Shown: in pieces, positions 1-7,829 of the stretch
Layout of the letters: every line of letters starts with the position of its first letter
Numbering within the stretch: the first letter of the stretch is position 1
Notes under the pieces: generated by a model
Databases searched by the model: none
Told to the model about the DNA's origin: nothing
Seen by the model: the letters and a program-made list of their open reading frames with translations, nothing else
Made by a program: the position numbers and the translations under genes
Source: Niveibacterium microcysteis
GTDB taxonomy: Bacteria > Pseudomonadota > Gammaproteobacteria > Burkholderiales > Rhodocyclaceae
DNA: 64,000 bases
Assembly (NCBI RefSeq): GCF_017161445.1
Contig: NZ_CP071060.1
Span: forward strand, 2,852,001-2,916,000
Direction of reading: 5' to 3'

Positions 1-342
1 CTCGCGCTTGAGTTCGTCCGCGTTGGTCAGGTTGCCGTTATGCGCAAGCATCAGACCAAACGGCGAGTTCACGTAGAACGGCTGCGCCTCGGCCGGGTTG
101 TAGGCCGAACCGGCAGTGGGATAGCGGCAATGCCCGATTCCCCAGTTGCCGGTTAGGTTACGCATGTTGCGCGTGCGGAACACATCGCGCACCAGCCCCG
201 AGCCCTTGTGCATGTGAAACTTGCCGGCCTGCGCCGTCGCAATGCCGGCCGCGTCCTGCCCACGGTGCTGCAACACCTGGAGCCCGTCATACAACAGCTG
301 GTTGACCGGCGTAGTCGCTACTACACCCAGAATCCCGCACAT
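1..342 (-). CDS. purF: Amidophosphoribosyltransferase, N-terminal part (cut by window edge)
   Basis: First committed step of purine synthesis: transfers glutamine amide nitrogen to PRPP to give phosphoribosylamine. Only the first 114 codons lie in the window; the gene continues past base 1. The start MCGILGVV places the Ntn-hydrolase nucleophile Cys at residue 2 after Met removal, and the glutaminase-domain motifs [21 protein letters not shown] and LAHNGNL follow in the expected order. The PRPP-binding C-terminal half is outside the window. It ends the conserved series folC-dedD-cvpA-purF on the same strand, and its start is about 10 bases from the cvpA stop, so it is likely cotranscribed with it. 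The identification is firm; nothing can be said of the missing part. Confidence 0.97.
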   Translation of the reverse strand, partial: MCGILGVVATTPVNQLLYDGLQVLQHRGQDAAGIATAQAGKFHMHKGSGLVRDVFRTRNMRNLTGNWGIGHCRYPTAGSAYNPAEAQPFYVNSPFGLMLAHNGNLTNADELKRE

Positions 343-352
343 CGTCGATCAC

Positions 353-844
353 CTATCTGAATTGAATCCGTTTAGCGAGCGGCTCCGGCATCCACGGCGC
401 CACCGCTAGCACCACCGCCTCAAGCGGGGGCGCCAATACCGCGTCACGCCACCAAGCCTGACGCGGAAGATTTGTCAGCCCGCCGACCATTACCAGTGCG
501 AGCACCAGCAACAACCCGCGCGCCAACCCGAACAGTGCGCCAAAGGCTCGGTCCGCCAGACCAAGCCCAACCGCATGAAGCAACTCGCGCAACAACAAGC
601 GCAGCAAACCAAGCACGAGCAGGCTCGCAATGAACAACAGTGCGAACGCCCCTGCCTGCTGCAATAACGGCTCGCTCGTAAGGCCACTGAACAGCGGCAC
701 GACGAGCGGCGAAAAATGTTTGGCGACGAAGAACGCAATCACCCACGCCAGAAGCGCCAGGACCTCGCTGACCAACCCGCGCCAAGCGCCAAGCGCCAGC
801 GAAATCAGCGTAACCGCGATGACCGCGTAGTCAAAACCGCTCAT
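353..844 (-). CDS. cvpA: CvpA family inner-membrane protein
   Basis: Small (163 aa) integral membrane protein of the CvpA (colicin V production) family, usually found next to purF. The sequence begins MSGFDYAVIAVTLISLALGAWRGL, with the family hallmark GxxRGxxxE (here GAWRGLVSEV), and has about four hydrophobic segments (roughly residues 5-22, 28-48, 62-84 and 100-122). The biochemical role of the family is not settled; links to envelope stress and purine metabolism come from work on other species. It sits between the SPOR-domain gene (4-base gap) and purF (10-base gap) and is almost certainly in one operon with them. Confidence 0.92.
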   Translation of the reverse strand: MSGFDYAVIAVTLISLALGAWRGLVSEVLALLAWVIAFFVAKHFSPLVVPLFSGLTSEPLLQQAGAFALLFIASLLVLGLLRLLLRELLHAVGLGLADRAFGALFGLARGLLLVLALVMVGGLTNLPRQAWWRDAVLAPPLEAVVLAVAPWMPEPLAKRIQFR

Positions 845-848
845 CGAG

Positions 849-1559
849 TCACGAACGAGGTGCTACAACGCCGGCCAGCCCCGCCTTTCGCAACTTCGCT
901 GCCGCAGCGTCGGCCGCATCACGCGTCGCGAACGGGCCTGCACGCACTCGCGTCTTGTCCCCCAGCACCTCGGTGTAGGAATTGTAGCCTTGTGCCTTGA
1001 CCTTGCTCCGGACCGACGAGACGTTGCTCGCGTCCTTGAATGCGCCGAGCTGCACGACGTAGGCCCCGCCCGTTTCAACGGCTGCACTCTTGTCGCCACT
1101 CAGGATCGCCGCGGCACGCTCCGCCTCGGATCGCTTCGCGGCTGGCTCTGCAGACTTGGTCGCTGCTGGCTTTTCGGTCTTCGCAACATGGGGCTCTTCG
1201 GGCGCCGTTGGCTTGGGCGCGCTTTGCGCGGGCGCCGGCTCAGGTGCCTTCGGCGCCGGGCCGGAAGCGGTCGCACCTTCGCTCGGCGACGGCACGTTTC
1301 CACCAGATGGAATCTTGTCGTCCTCAACCGGCACTGCAGGCTTGCTCGGCGCTGGAGCGGTTCCCTGGATCACGCGCGACGCGAAATTCGCGCCCTCCTG
1401 GCTCGGAATGCGGATCTGGATGTCCTGACCGGCCTGCTTTGGCTCATGCTCCATCACAAGGGGCAAGACAATCGCCGCGACAAGCGCTAGTGCGCCTGCG
1501 CCGACCAAGCGTCGGCGCGCGCGCTTCTTCAGTTCGAGTTGGGTGTCGTTCTCGGCCAT
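849..1559 (-). CDS. SPOR-domain protein (DedD/FtsN-like)
   Basis: Predicted bitopic inner-membrane protein of 236 aa that binds denuded septal peptidoglycan during division. Layout: a short basic cytoplasmic tail (LKKRARRRLVGAGA), one transmembrane helix at about residues 18-36, a long Pro/Ala/Lys-rich periplasmic linker (about 60-155), then a C-terminal SPOR domain (about 160-236) beginning YVVQLGAFKDASNVSSV and ending VRAGPFATRDAADAAAAKL. This is the layout of E. coli DedD and FtsN, and the place between folC and cvpA-purF is that of dedD in E. coli. The linker is low in sequence complexity and rich in GC. The function is inferred from family and context. Confidence 0.88.
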   Translation of the reverse strand: MAENDTQLELKKRARRRLVGAGALALVAAIVLPLVMEHEPKQAGQDIQIRIPSQEGANFASRVIQGTAPAPSKPAVPVEDDKIPSGGNVPSPSEGATASGPAPKAPEPAPAQSAPKPTAPEEPHVAKTEKPAATKSAEPAAKRSEAERAAAILSGDKSAAVETGGAYVVQLGAFKDASNVSSVRSKVKAQGYNSYTEVLGDKTRVRAGPFATRDAADAAAAKLRKAGLAGVVAPRS

Positions 1560-1577
1560 TGCAGCAGCGCGCGGGTC

Positions 1578-2843
1578 TCAATGACGCCCCGACGATTGGA
1601 GCACGTCGGAGACAGTAAGGAATGATCCAAAGACTGCGATTCTATCATCCGGCTGAGCGCGCTCCTTGGCGCGATTGAGCCCGGCCGTCGGCCCGTCGCA
1701 GACCTCGATATCGCCCGCCACGCCCGCCTCACGAAGCTTGGCCGCGAGCGCGTCGCCCGATAAACCCCGCGGCCCCGGCAGCGAGCAAGCCAGCCAGTGA
1801 TCGACGCGACGGGCGATCAAGGAGATCGAACCGACCACATCCTTGTCCGACAACATCCCCACAACCGCATAGGTCTCAGGCGCGTAGCCGAGATTGGAGA
1901 TGTTCTCCGCCAACACGCCGATCGACTGTGGATTGTGGGCGACATCAAGAATCACGGTCGGTCGCCCCGGCAGAACCTGGAATCGCCCTGTCAGCTCCAC
2001 ATGCAGCAGGCCTTCGCGAACAGCCTGCATTGAAACCGGCAAACGGTCCGCGAGCGTCTCGAGCGCTGCCAGCACCGCCGACGCATTGAGCAGCTGGTTG
2101 GCCCCCCTCAGGGCGGGGTAGGCCAGCGAGTTGCGATTCATCGACCGCCCGACAAAACTCCATTGCTGCCGATCACCCTTGTACGAGAAATCACGGCCGA
2201 TCAGTCGCAGATCGGCTCCGATCAAGCGCGCGTGTTTGACGAGGGACTCCGGCGGATTCGGATCGGAGCAAATGGCCGGCCGAGCTGGGCGAAAAATGCC
2301 AGCCTTCTCGTAACCGATCTGTTCGCGCGTTGTGCCGAGGAAGTCGGTGTGATCAATCGCCACGCCGGTCACGATCGAACAGTCCGGCTCGAACACGTTG
2401 ACCGCATCCAGGCGGCCGCCCATGCCGACTTCAAGAATGATTACATCGAGCGAGGACTTGCTGAAAACCTGCCATGCAGCAAGGGTCCCGATCTCGAAGT
2501 AGGTAAGCGGCGTCTCACCGCGCGCGCTGTCGATTTCGGCAAAGGCCTCGCACAGCGCCTCCTCTGAGACCTCGGCGCCGTTGATCCGGATGCGCTCGGT
2601 GTATCGAACCAGATGTGGGGACGTATACAAACCGACGCGATAGCCGGCAGCGCGGAGGATAGCCTCCAGCATCGCGCAGGTTGAGCCCTTTCCGTTCGTG
2701 CCACCTACCAGGATGACCGGACAGGTTTGCCGCACGCCGAGGGCAGCGGCGACCGCCCTGACACGATCCAGACCGAGCTCGATTGCATTGACGTGCTGGC
2801 GCTCGGCATAGTCGAGCCAGTCCGACAGGGACTTCGATACCAT
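1578..2843 (-). CDS. folC: Bifunctional dihydrofolate / folylpolyglutamate synthase
   Basis: ATP-dependent Mur-ligase-type enzyme that adds glutamate to dihydropteroate and then polyglutamylates folates in the cytoplasm. At 421 aa it has the normal length. The P-loop GGTNGKGS is at residues 47-54, the Mur-ligase motif YTSPHLVRYTERIRING follows, then EVGMGGRLDAVN and the ATP-binding HTDFLGTT segment. The C-terminal domain contains DVAHNPQSI, typical of FolC. It lies 18 bases after accD and is followed by the SPOR gene, the same accD-folC-dedD-cvpA-purF order as in E. coli. Confidence 0.96.
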   Translation of the reverse strand: MVSKSLSDWLDYAERQHVNAIELGLDRVRAVAAALGVRQTCPVILVGGTNGKGSTCAMLEAILRAAGYRVGLYTSPHLVRYTERIRINGAEVSEEALCEAFAEIDSARGETPLTYFEIGTLAAWQVFSKSSLDVIILEVGMGGRLDAVNVFEPDCSIVTGVAIDHTDFLGTTREQIGYEKAGIFRPARPAICSDPNPPESLVKHARLIGADLRLIGRDFSYKGDRQQWSFVGRSMNRNSLAYPALRGANQLLNASAVLAALETLADRLPVSMQAVREGLLHVELTGRFQVLPGRPTVILDVAHNPQSIGVLAENISNLGYAPETYAVVGMLSDKDVVGSISLIARRVDHWLACSLPGPRGLSGDALAAKLREAGVAGDIEVCDGPTAGLNRAKERAQPDDRIAVFGSFLTVSDVLQSSGRH

Positions 2844-2861
2844 CGCGAAGGAATGCGGCTC

Positions 2862-3725
2862 TTAGTTCGGTGCGCTTTGACGCGTCAGCAACGACAGCAG
2901 ATCGGCCAATTCGTCGCGCAAGGCACGGCGATCCACAATCATGTCGATCGCGCCCTTCTCGAGCAGGAACTCAGAACGCTGGAAGCCTTCCGGCAACTTC
3001 TCGCGCACCGTTTGCTCGATCACGCGCGGCCCGGCAAAGCCGATCAGGGCTCCCGGCTCGCCAATCACGACGTCACCAACAAAGGCAAAGCTGGCCGAAA
3101 CGCCGCCCATCGTCGGGTCGGTGAGCACGGTGATGAACGGCAGCTGGCGTTCAGACAGTCGGGTGAGTGACGCAGTCGTCTTAGCCATCTGCATCAGCGA
3201 GAAAAGCCCCTCCTGCATCCGCGCACCGCCCGAGGCGGTGAAGCAGATGAAAGGCACACCCTGCTCAAGCGCAGCGGTCACGCCACGCACAAAGCGCTCG
3301 CCCACCACAGAGCCCATCGAGCCGCCCATGAAATCGAACTCGAAGACGGCGACAACGCAAGGCACGCTCTTGATCGCCCCTTGCATGACGACAAGGGCAT
3401 CGCCCTCGCCCGTCTCATCGTTCGCTGCCGACAAGCGATCAGGATAACGCTTGCTGTCCTTGAACTTAAGCGGATCGACCGGCACGACCTCTGCGCCAAT
3501 CTCAAACCGTGCGTCCGGATCGAGCAGAAGATCCAGACGTGCGCGTGCACGCAAACGCTTGTGGTGCCCGCACTTCGGGCAGACATGCTGATTGCCTTCG
3601 AGGTCGGAGCGGTACAGGACCGCCTCGCAGACCTCGCACTTGCTCCACAGGCCTTCAGGAATCGACTTGCGAGACGGCGCGTCGCGCTTGATCTTGGGAG
3701 GAAGCAGCTTGTTCAACCAGCTCAT
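2862..3725 (-). CDS. accD: Acetyl-CoA carboxylase carboxyltransferase subunit beta
   Basis: Beta subunit of the carboxyltransferase half of acetyl-CoA carboxylase, which makes malonyl-CoA for fatty acid synthesis with AccA. 287 aa. The N-terminal zinc ribbon has Cys at 30, 33, 49 and 52 (CEVC and CPKC). The core carries the oxyanion-hole and CoA-binding segments [12 protein letters not shown] and [17 protein letters not shown]. The ATG overlaps the trpA stop by four bases (ATGA), so translation is probably coupled to trpA, the usual arrangement in betaproteobacteria. Confidence 0.97.
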   Translation of the reverse strand: MSWLNKLLPPKIKRDAPSRKSIPEGLWSKCEVCEAVLYRSDLEGNQHVCPKCGHHKRLRARARLDLLLDPDARFEIGAEVVPVDPLKFKDSKRYPDRLSAANDETGEGDALVVMQGAIKSVPCVVAVFEFDFMGGSMGSVVGERFVRGVTAALEQGVPFICFTASGGARMQEGLFSLMQMAKTTASLTRLSERQLPFITVLTDPTMGGVSASFAFVGDVVIGEPGALIGFAGPRVIEQTVREKLPEGFQRSEFLLEKGAIDMIVDRRALRDELADLLSLLTRQSAPN

Positions 3726-4540
3726 CGGGCGGACTCCACGACAGGTTCATCGAGTGCCAAGCGAATTTCCGACAGGAACGCTCGCACACGTTGGGGGGCT
3801 TCACCCGCGGGTGCGCGTTCGATTTCTTCAATCACACGACTACCAATCACGACTGCATCGGCCACCGCACCGATCGCGCGGGCAGAAGCCGCATCGCGGA
3901 TGCCGAAACCAACACCTACCGGCATTCCCAAGCGCGCCTTCAGATTGGGAATACGCGACACGACATCCCCAATATCCAGATGGCCAGCGCCGGTAACGCC
4001 CTTGAGGGAGACGTAGTAAGCGTATCCGCTGCCGATGTTCGCAACACCGGCCATGCGCGCGTCGGTCGAGGTCGGGGCAAGCAGGAAGATCGGATCCAGG
4101 CCTGCGGCCTTGAGCGTGTTTGCAAAGTCCGTCGCCTCCTCGGGAGGATAGTCGACGACCAGCACGCCATCGACCCCGGCCTCAGCCGCTGCCGCTACGA
4201 ATCGCTCGACACCCATCGCTTCGATCGGATTGGCATAGCCCATCAGCACCACGGGCGTGGCTGTGTCAGTCGTGCGGAAGGCCTTTACCGTCGCGAGCAC
4301 ATCACGCAGCGAAACGCCGTGTTTCAGTGCGCGCTCCGCGGCACGCTGAATCGTGGGCCCATCAGCCATCGGATCGGAAAACGGCACCCCAAGCTCAATC
4401 ACGTCGGCGCCGCCGGCAACCAGGGCATGCATCAAGGGAAGCGTCTCCGCGGGCGAGGGATCCCCCGCGGCAATGTAGGGGATCAGCGCGGTGCGCTGCT
4501 CTGCACCGAGTCGGTCAAAGACGGTCTTTATTCTGGACAT
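3722..4540 (-). CDS. trpA: Tryptophan synthase alpha subunit
   Basis: Cleaves indole-3-glycerol phosphate to indole and glyceraldehyde-3-phosphate and passes indole to TrpB. 272 aa TIM barrel. The catalytic Glu49 ([11 protein letters not shown]) and Asp60 (ADGPTIQ) are at the same positions as in E. coli, and the phosphate-binding GVGFGI motif is near residue 210. It follows trpB by about 40 bases and overlaps accD. With trpF and trpB it forms a partial trp cluster; trpE, G, D and C are not in the window, which is typical of betaproteobacteria with split trp genes. Confidence 0.97.
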   Translation of the reverse strand: MSRIKTVFDRLGAEQRTALIPYIAAGDPSPAETLPLMHALVAGGADVIELGVPFSDPMADGPTIQRAAERALKHGVSLRDVLATVKAFRTTDTATPVVLMGYANPIEAMGVERFVAAAAEAGVDGVLVVDYPPEEATDFANTLKAAGLDPIFLLAPTSTDARMAGVANIGSGYAYYVSLKGVTGAGHLDIGDVVSRIPNLKARLGMPVGVGFGIRDAASARAIGAVADAVVIGSRVIEEIERAPAGEAPQRVRAFLSEIRLALDEPVVESAR

Positions 4541-4579
4541 GCTGTAGGTATCGAAGGCTTCAATGTGTGGGCAAGCGCA

Positions 4580-5791
4580 TCAGAATTTGATGCCGGACTT
4601 CTCGGCGACGGTATGCATATCCTTGTCACCGCGACCCGAGAGGTTCACCAGCAGGAGCTTTTCCTTCGGCAGCGTCGGCGCAAGCCGCATTGCATGGGCG
4701 ATTGCATGGGACGATTCCAGCGCCGGGATGATGCCTTCCATGCGGCACAGCGTGTGGAAGGCGTGCAGGGCTTCGGCATCGGTAACACCGACATATTCGG
4801 CGCGGGTCGTATCCTTGAGCCACGCGTGCTCCGGGCCAACGCCTGGATAATCCAGTCCCGCCGAAATCGAATGCGTTTCGATGATCTGGCCGTTCGGATC
4901 CTGCAGCAGGTAGGTGCGGTTGCCGTGCAAAACACCCGGGGTACCCGCCGATAGCGACGCAGCGTGACGGCCGGTTTCGATGCCATCACCGGCGGCCTCT
5001 ACACCGATCAGCTTCACCGATGGATGCGGAATGTAAGGATGGAAAATGCCCATCGCGTTCGAACCACCGCCAACGCAAGCGATGACCGCATCCGGCTGGC
5101 GTCCGAAGTCTTCCTGCATCTGGTCGATAGCCTCGCGGCCGATAATCGACTGGAAGTCGCGGACCATCATCGGGTAGGGGTGTGGGCCCGCTACGGTACC
5201 AATAATGTAGAACGTGTCGGCAACGTTCGTGACCCAGTCACGCATTGCCTCGTTCATCGCATCCTTAAGCGTCTTTGAGCCCGACTCCACCGGAATCACG
5301 GTGGCACCCAGCAGCTTCATCCGGTAGACGTTGGCAGCCTGGCGCTTAACGTCTTCCGAGCCCATGTAGACGAAGCACTCCATCCCATAGCGCGCTGCGA
5401 CGGTAGCCGTAGCAACACCGTGCTGACCTGCGCCGGTCTCTGCAATGACGCGCGGCTTGCCCATACGCCGGGCCAGCAAGGCCTGCCCAATGCAGTTGTT
5501 TACCTTGTGTGCACCGGTATGGTTCAGATCCTCACGCTTGAACAGGATCTGCGCGCCGCCGCAGTGGTCGGACAGGCGACGAGCGTGATAGATCGGGCTC
5601 GGACGACCAACGTAGTGCTTCAGCTCATGATCGAACTCAGCCAAAAACGCCGGATCGCTTTGTGCAACGCGGTAGGCTTCATTTAGCTCGGCAAGCGCCG
5701 GAATCAGAGTCTCAGAGACAAAAATCCCGCCGTAGGGACCAAAATGGCCACGCGTATCGGGGAAGTTGTACGGCACTTCAGCCATCTGCAT
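4580..5791 (-). CDS. trpB: Tryptophan synthase beta subunit
   Basis: PLP enzyme that condenses indole with serine to form tryptophan. The pyridoxal lysine is in HTGAHKVNN at about residue 96, and the PLP-phosphate loop GGGSNAMG is present. An open frame continues upstream to 5911 inside trpF, but the ATG at 5791 is preferred: AGGAG lies seven bases before it, the protein (403 aa) has normal length, and homology starts just after ([18 protein letters not shown]). A second in-frame ATG is at 5785. Its start overlaps the end of trpF by 14 bases, so the two are translationally linked. Confidence 0.96.
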   Translation of the reverse strand: MQMAEVPYNFPDTRGHFGPYGGIFVSETLIPALAELNEAYRVAQSDPAFLAEFDHELKHYVGRPSPIYHARRLSDHCGGAQILFKREDLNHTGAHKVNNCIGQALLARRMGKPRVIAETGAGQHGVATATVAARYGMECFVYMGSEDVKRQAANVYRMKLLGATVIPVESGSKTLKDAMNEAMRDWVTNVADTFYIIGTVAGPHPYPMMVRDFQSIIGREAIDQMQEDFGRQPDAVIACVGGGSNAMGIFHPYIPHPSVKLIGVEAAGDGIETGRHAASLSAGTPGVLHGNRTYLLQDPNGQIIETHSISAGLDYPGVGPEHAWLKDTTRAEYVGVTDAEALHAFHTLCRMEGIIPALESSHAIAHAMRLAPTLPKEKLLLVNLSGRGDKDMHTVAEKSGIKF

Positions 5792-6401
5792 TGCGCACTC
5801 CTGCAATGAACTCAGCAATCCGCCGGGCATCCTTGATGCCCTTCGCGGCCTCGACACCGCTGCTAACATCGACCGCAGCAGGCCTGACCTGACGAATCGC
5901 CTCTTCGACATTGGCTGGCGAGAGCCCCCCCGAAAGGACCAGGGGGCGCGTCAAACCAGAGGGAATCAGGGACCAATCGAACGTCTGCCCGCCCCCGCCG
6001 AAGCCCTCCACAAAGGCGTCGACCAGAAGCGCTTGGGCAGACCCAAACGAAGCTTCGTAGTGTATCAGATCGACCCCGGGCCTCATTCGAACTGCCTTCA
6101 GGTATGGGCGCCCGAACTGCCTGCAGAAGCCGTCGTCCTCATCGCCGTGGAACTGAAGCAGATGGATCGGCACGGCGTCGAGTACCGCTCGAACATCAGC
6201 AGACTCCGGATTGACGAACAAGCCTACGATTGAGACGAAGGGGGGAACCCGGCGGCTCAATTGCTTAGCGCGCTCTATCGATACAAACCGGGGGCTAGGC
6301 GGATAAAAGACCAAGCCGATCGCATCAGCGCCGGCGCCAACAGCCGCATCGACGTCTTCCTCGCGCGTCAGCCCGCAAATCTTCACACGCGTTCGGCTCA
6401 C
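5778..6401 (-). CDS. trpF: Phosphoribosylanthranilate isomerase
   Basis: Isomerises phosphoribosylanthranilate to CdRP in tryptophan synthesis. 207 aa, stand-alone (not fused to TrpC). The general-base Cys is in VKICGLT at residue 9 and the barrel motif LLQFHGDED is near 145; the phosphate-binding [10 protein letters not shown] and VDVSSGVE segments are near the end. The start is GTG at 6401, overlapping the truA stop in the pattern GTGA, so it depends on readthrough or coupling from truA. Confidence 0.95.
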   Translation of the reverse strand: MSRTRVKICGLTREEDVDAAVGAGADAIGLVFYPPSPRFVSIERAKQLSRRVPPFVSIVGLFVNPESADVRAVLDAVPIHLLQFHGDEDDGFCRQFGRPYLKAVRMRPGVDLIHYEASFGSAQALLVDAFVEGFGGGGQTFDWSLIPSGLTRPLVLSGGLSPANVEEAIRQVRPAAVDVSSGVEAAKGIKDARRIAEFIAGVRNADG

Positions 6402-7195
6402 AGAAAACCTCCCCCAAATGTTTCATTCCTCACTCGCCCCTGATTGGGAAGCCCAAATTCTGGCGGGTAATCGACGCCGGCAAGATAGAGCCCATCGGGT
6501 GAGAACGTGGGCGCAGCAAGGGAACGGTTTTTGGCTGCCAGCAACTCATCGATCCAGCTTGGTGGTCTAGCGCCCCGCCCGATCTGGACCAAGGCGCCAA
6601 CCATGTTTCTGACCATGTGATGCAGAAATGCGTTCGCAGAAAACTCGAAGGCGATCAACGGGCCCGTTTCCAGCACCGCCGCCCGTGTCAGCGTTCGCAC
6701 CGGGCTGGCGGCCTGGCACTCCGCTGCACGAAAACTCGTGAAGTCATGCTGCCCAACCAGGCGCGCAGCGGCTTCCTGCATGGCCGCCAAATCGAGATCC
6801 CAATGCGTCCAGCCCCAACGACCGCAGCCGATTGCTGGTCTGATGTCACGACTCAGAAGTAAGTACCGGTAGTGACGCGCCAAGGCCGAAAAGCGTGCAT
6901 GAAAGCGAGTATCAACCTCGCGCGACCAGCGAACAGAAATCGAATCAGGCAAATGCGCGTTCACGCCGCGCACCCACGCAGTCAGGGGTCGAGACACATC
7001 GACATCAAAGTGCACAACCTGCACGGCGGCGTGCACTCCTGTATCAGTCCGCCCTGCGCAGTGGACCCTCACCGGAGCATCCGCAATAACCGACACGGCA
7101 CGCTCCACTGCGTCCTGAATTGACGCCCCGTTGGACTGGGTTTGCCAACCGCAGAACGCGCCACCTTCGTACTCCAGACCAAGCGCAACCCTCAA
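6398..7195 (-). CDS. truA: tRNA pseudouridine(38-40) synthase
   Basis: Converts U38-U40 of the tRNA anticodon stem to pseudouridine. 265 aa, with the catalytic aspartate in AGRTDTGVHA at residue 51 and the second core motif ASFRAAECQ near 155. The start is a TTG at 7195 that shares bases with the stop of the upstream membrane-protein gene (TTGA). GAGGA seven bases before it supports this start, and no in-frame ATG lies closer to the conserved N-terminus (RVALGLEYEG). Cotranscribed with trpF downstream. Confidence 0.94.
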   Translation of the reverse strand: MRVALGLEYEGGAFCGWQTQSNGASIQDAVERAVSVIADAPVRVHCAGRTDTGVHAAVQVVHFDVDVSRPLTAWVRGVNAHLPDSISVRWSREVDTRFHARFSALARHYRYLLLSRDIRPAIGCGRWGWTHWDLDLAAMQEAAARLVGQHDFTSFRAAECQAASPVRTLTRAAVLETGPLIAFEFSANAFLHHMVRNMVGALVQIGRGARPPSWIDELLAAKNRSLAAPTFSPDGLYLAGVDYPPEFGLPNQGRVRNETFGGGFL

Positions 7196-7812
7196 CGGAA
7201 CATCCTCACAATGATTTCGGCCGCCACGGTGAGCAAGAGCAAAGCCATGGCATCAGCTCGCACCCAGTCCGGAAGATGGACCTGTACAACCGCTTCGTTC
7301 GCGCTTTCGGCATCGACCTCCGACGAGAAGCACTCTCGCCAGTTCGGCAAGCCCTCAGGCGCCGACACCATTTCAAGGACGATCGACATACGCATAGCAG
7401 CCCGATCTACCGGAAGGCGCAAGCGACGCAGCGGCGCCAGACATGCGAGCATCCCCCCGACAAGCACGTCACGCGGATAGCTTGTGACCAACATGCAAAC
7501 GAACGCCAGAACACCTGCCAGCCTTGTTGAATGTTCAAGTGCTAACAAGGCGCCTTCGTAGGTCGGCGCCGGCACGAGCGCTACCACCCACATGCGATCC
7601 CCCGGCGTGAAGAAGCTGTATAGAGCCGCAAGCGCCAGAAAAAGAAAACGGCTGCGTCGCATGAGCGACCACAACCGTTTTCCGGACAACCAGGCAGCCA
7701 CGCAAATGGCGACGAACACTGTTGCGAGAAGCGCAGCGCCAGACAAGCGCTGCACCGTTATCACACCCACAACGAAGGCAATCAGCCCTGCGCCTGCCCC
7801 CAGCTTTCGCAA
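7192..7812 (-). CDS. CbiQ/EcfT-like transmembrane protein
   Basis: 206-aa membrane protein that resembles the T component of energy-coupling factor (ECF) transporters. Hydrophobic segments lie at about residues 7-22, 27-42, 52-66 and 93-112. The region TRLAGVLAFVCML, then YPRDVLVGGM, then APLRRLRLPVDRAAMRMSIVLE follows the EcfT/CbiQ pattern of a helix followed by PLRRLGLP and a coupling helix. No ATPase or substrate-binding partner lies nearby, so whether it works as a transporter part is unknown. The start (TTG, 7812) is uncertain and has a weak ribosome site. It sits between fimV and truA with overlapping or near-overlapping ends, so it is part of the same transcript. Confidence 0.65.
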   Translation of the reverse strand: MRKLGAGAGLIAFVVGVITVQRLSGAALLATVFVAICVAAWLSGKRLWSLMRRSRFLFLALAALYSFFTPGDRMWVVALVPAPTYEGALLALEHSTRLAGVLAFVCMLVTSYPRDVLVGGMLACLAPLRRLRLPVDRAAMRMSIVLEMVSAPEGLPNWRECFSSEVDAESANEAVVQVHLPDWVRADAMALLLLTVAAEIIVRMFR

Positions 7813-7829
7813 ACCGCGCCTACCGACTT

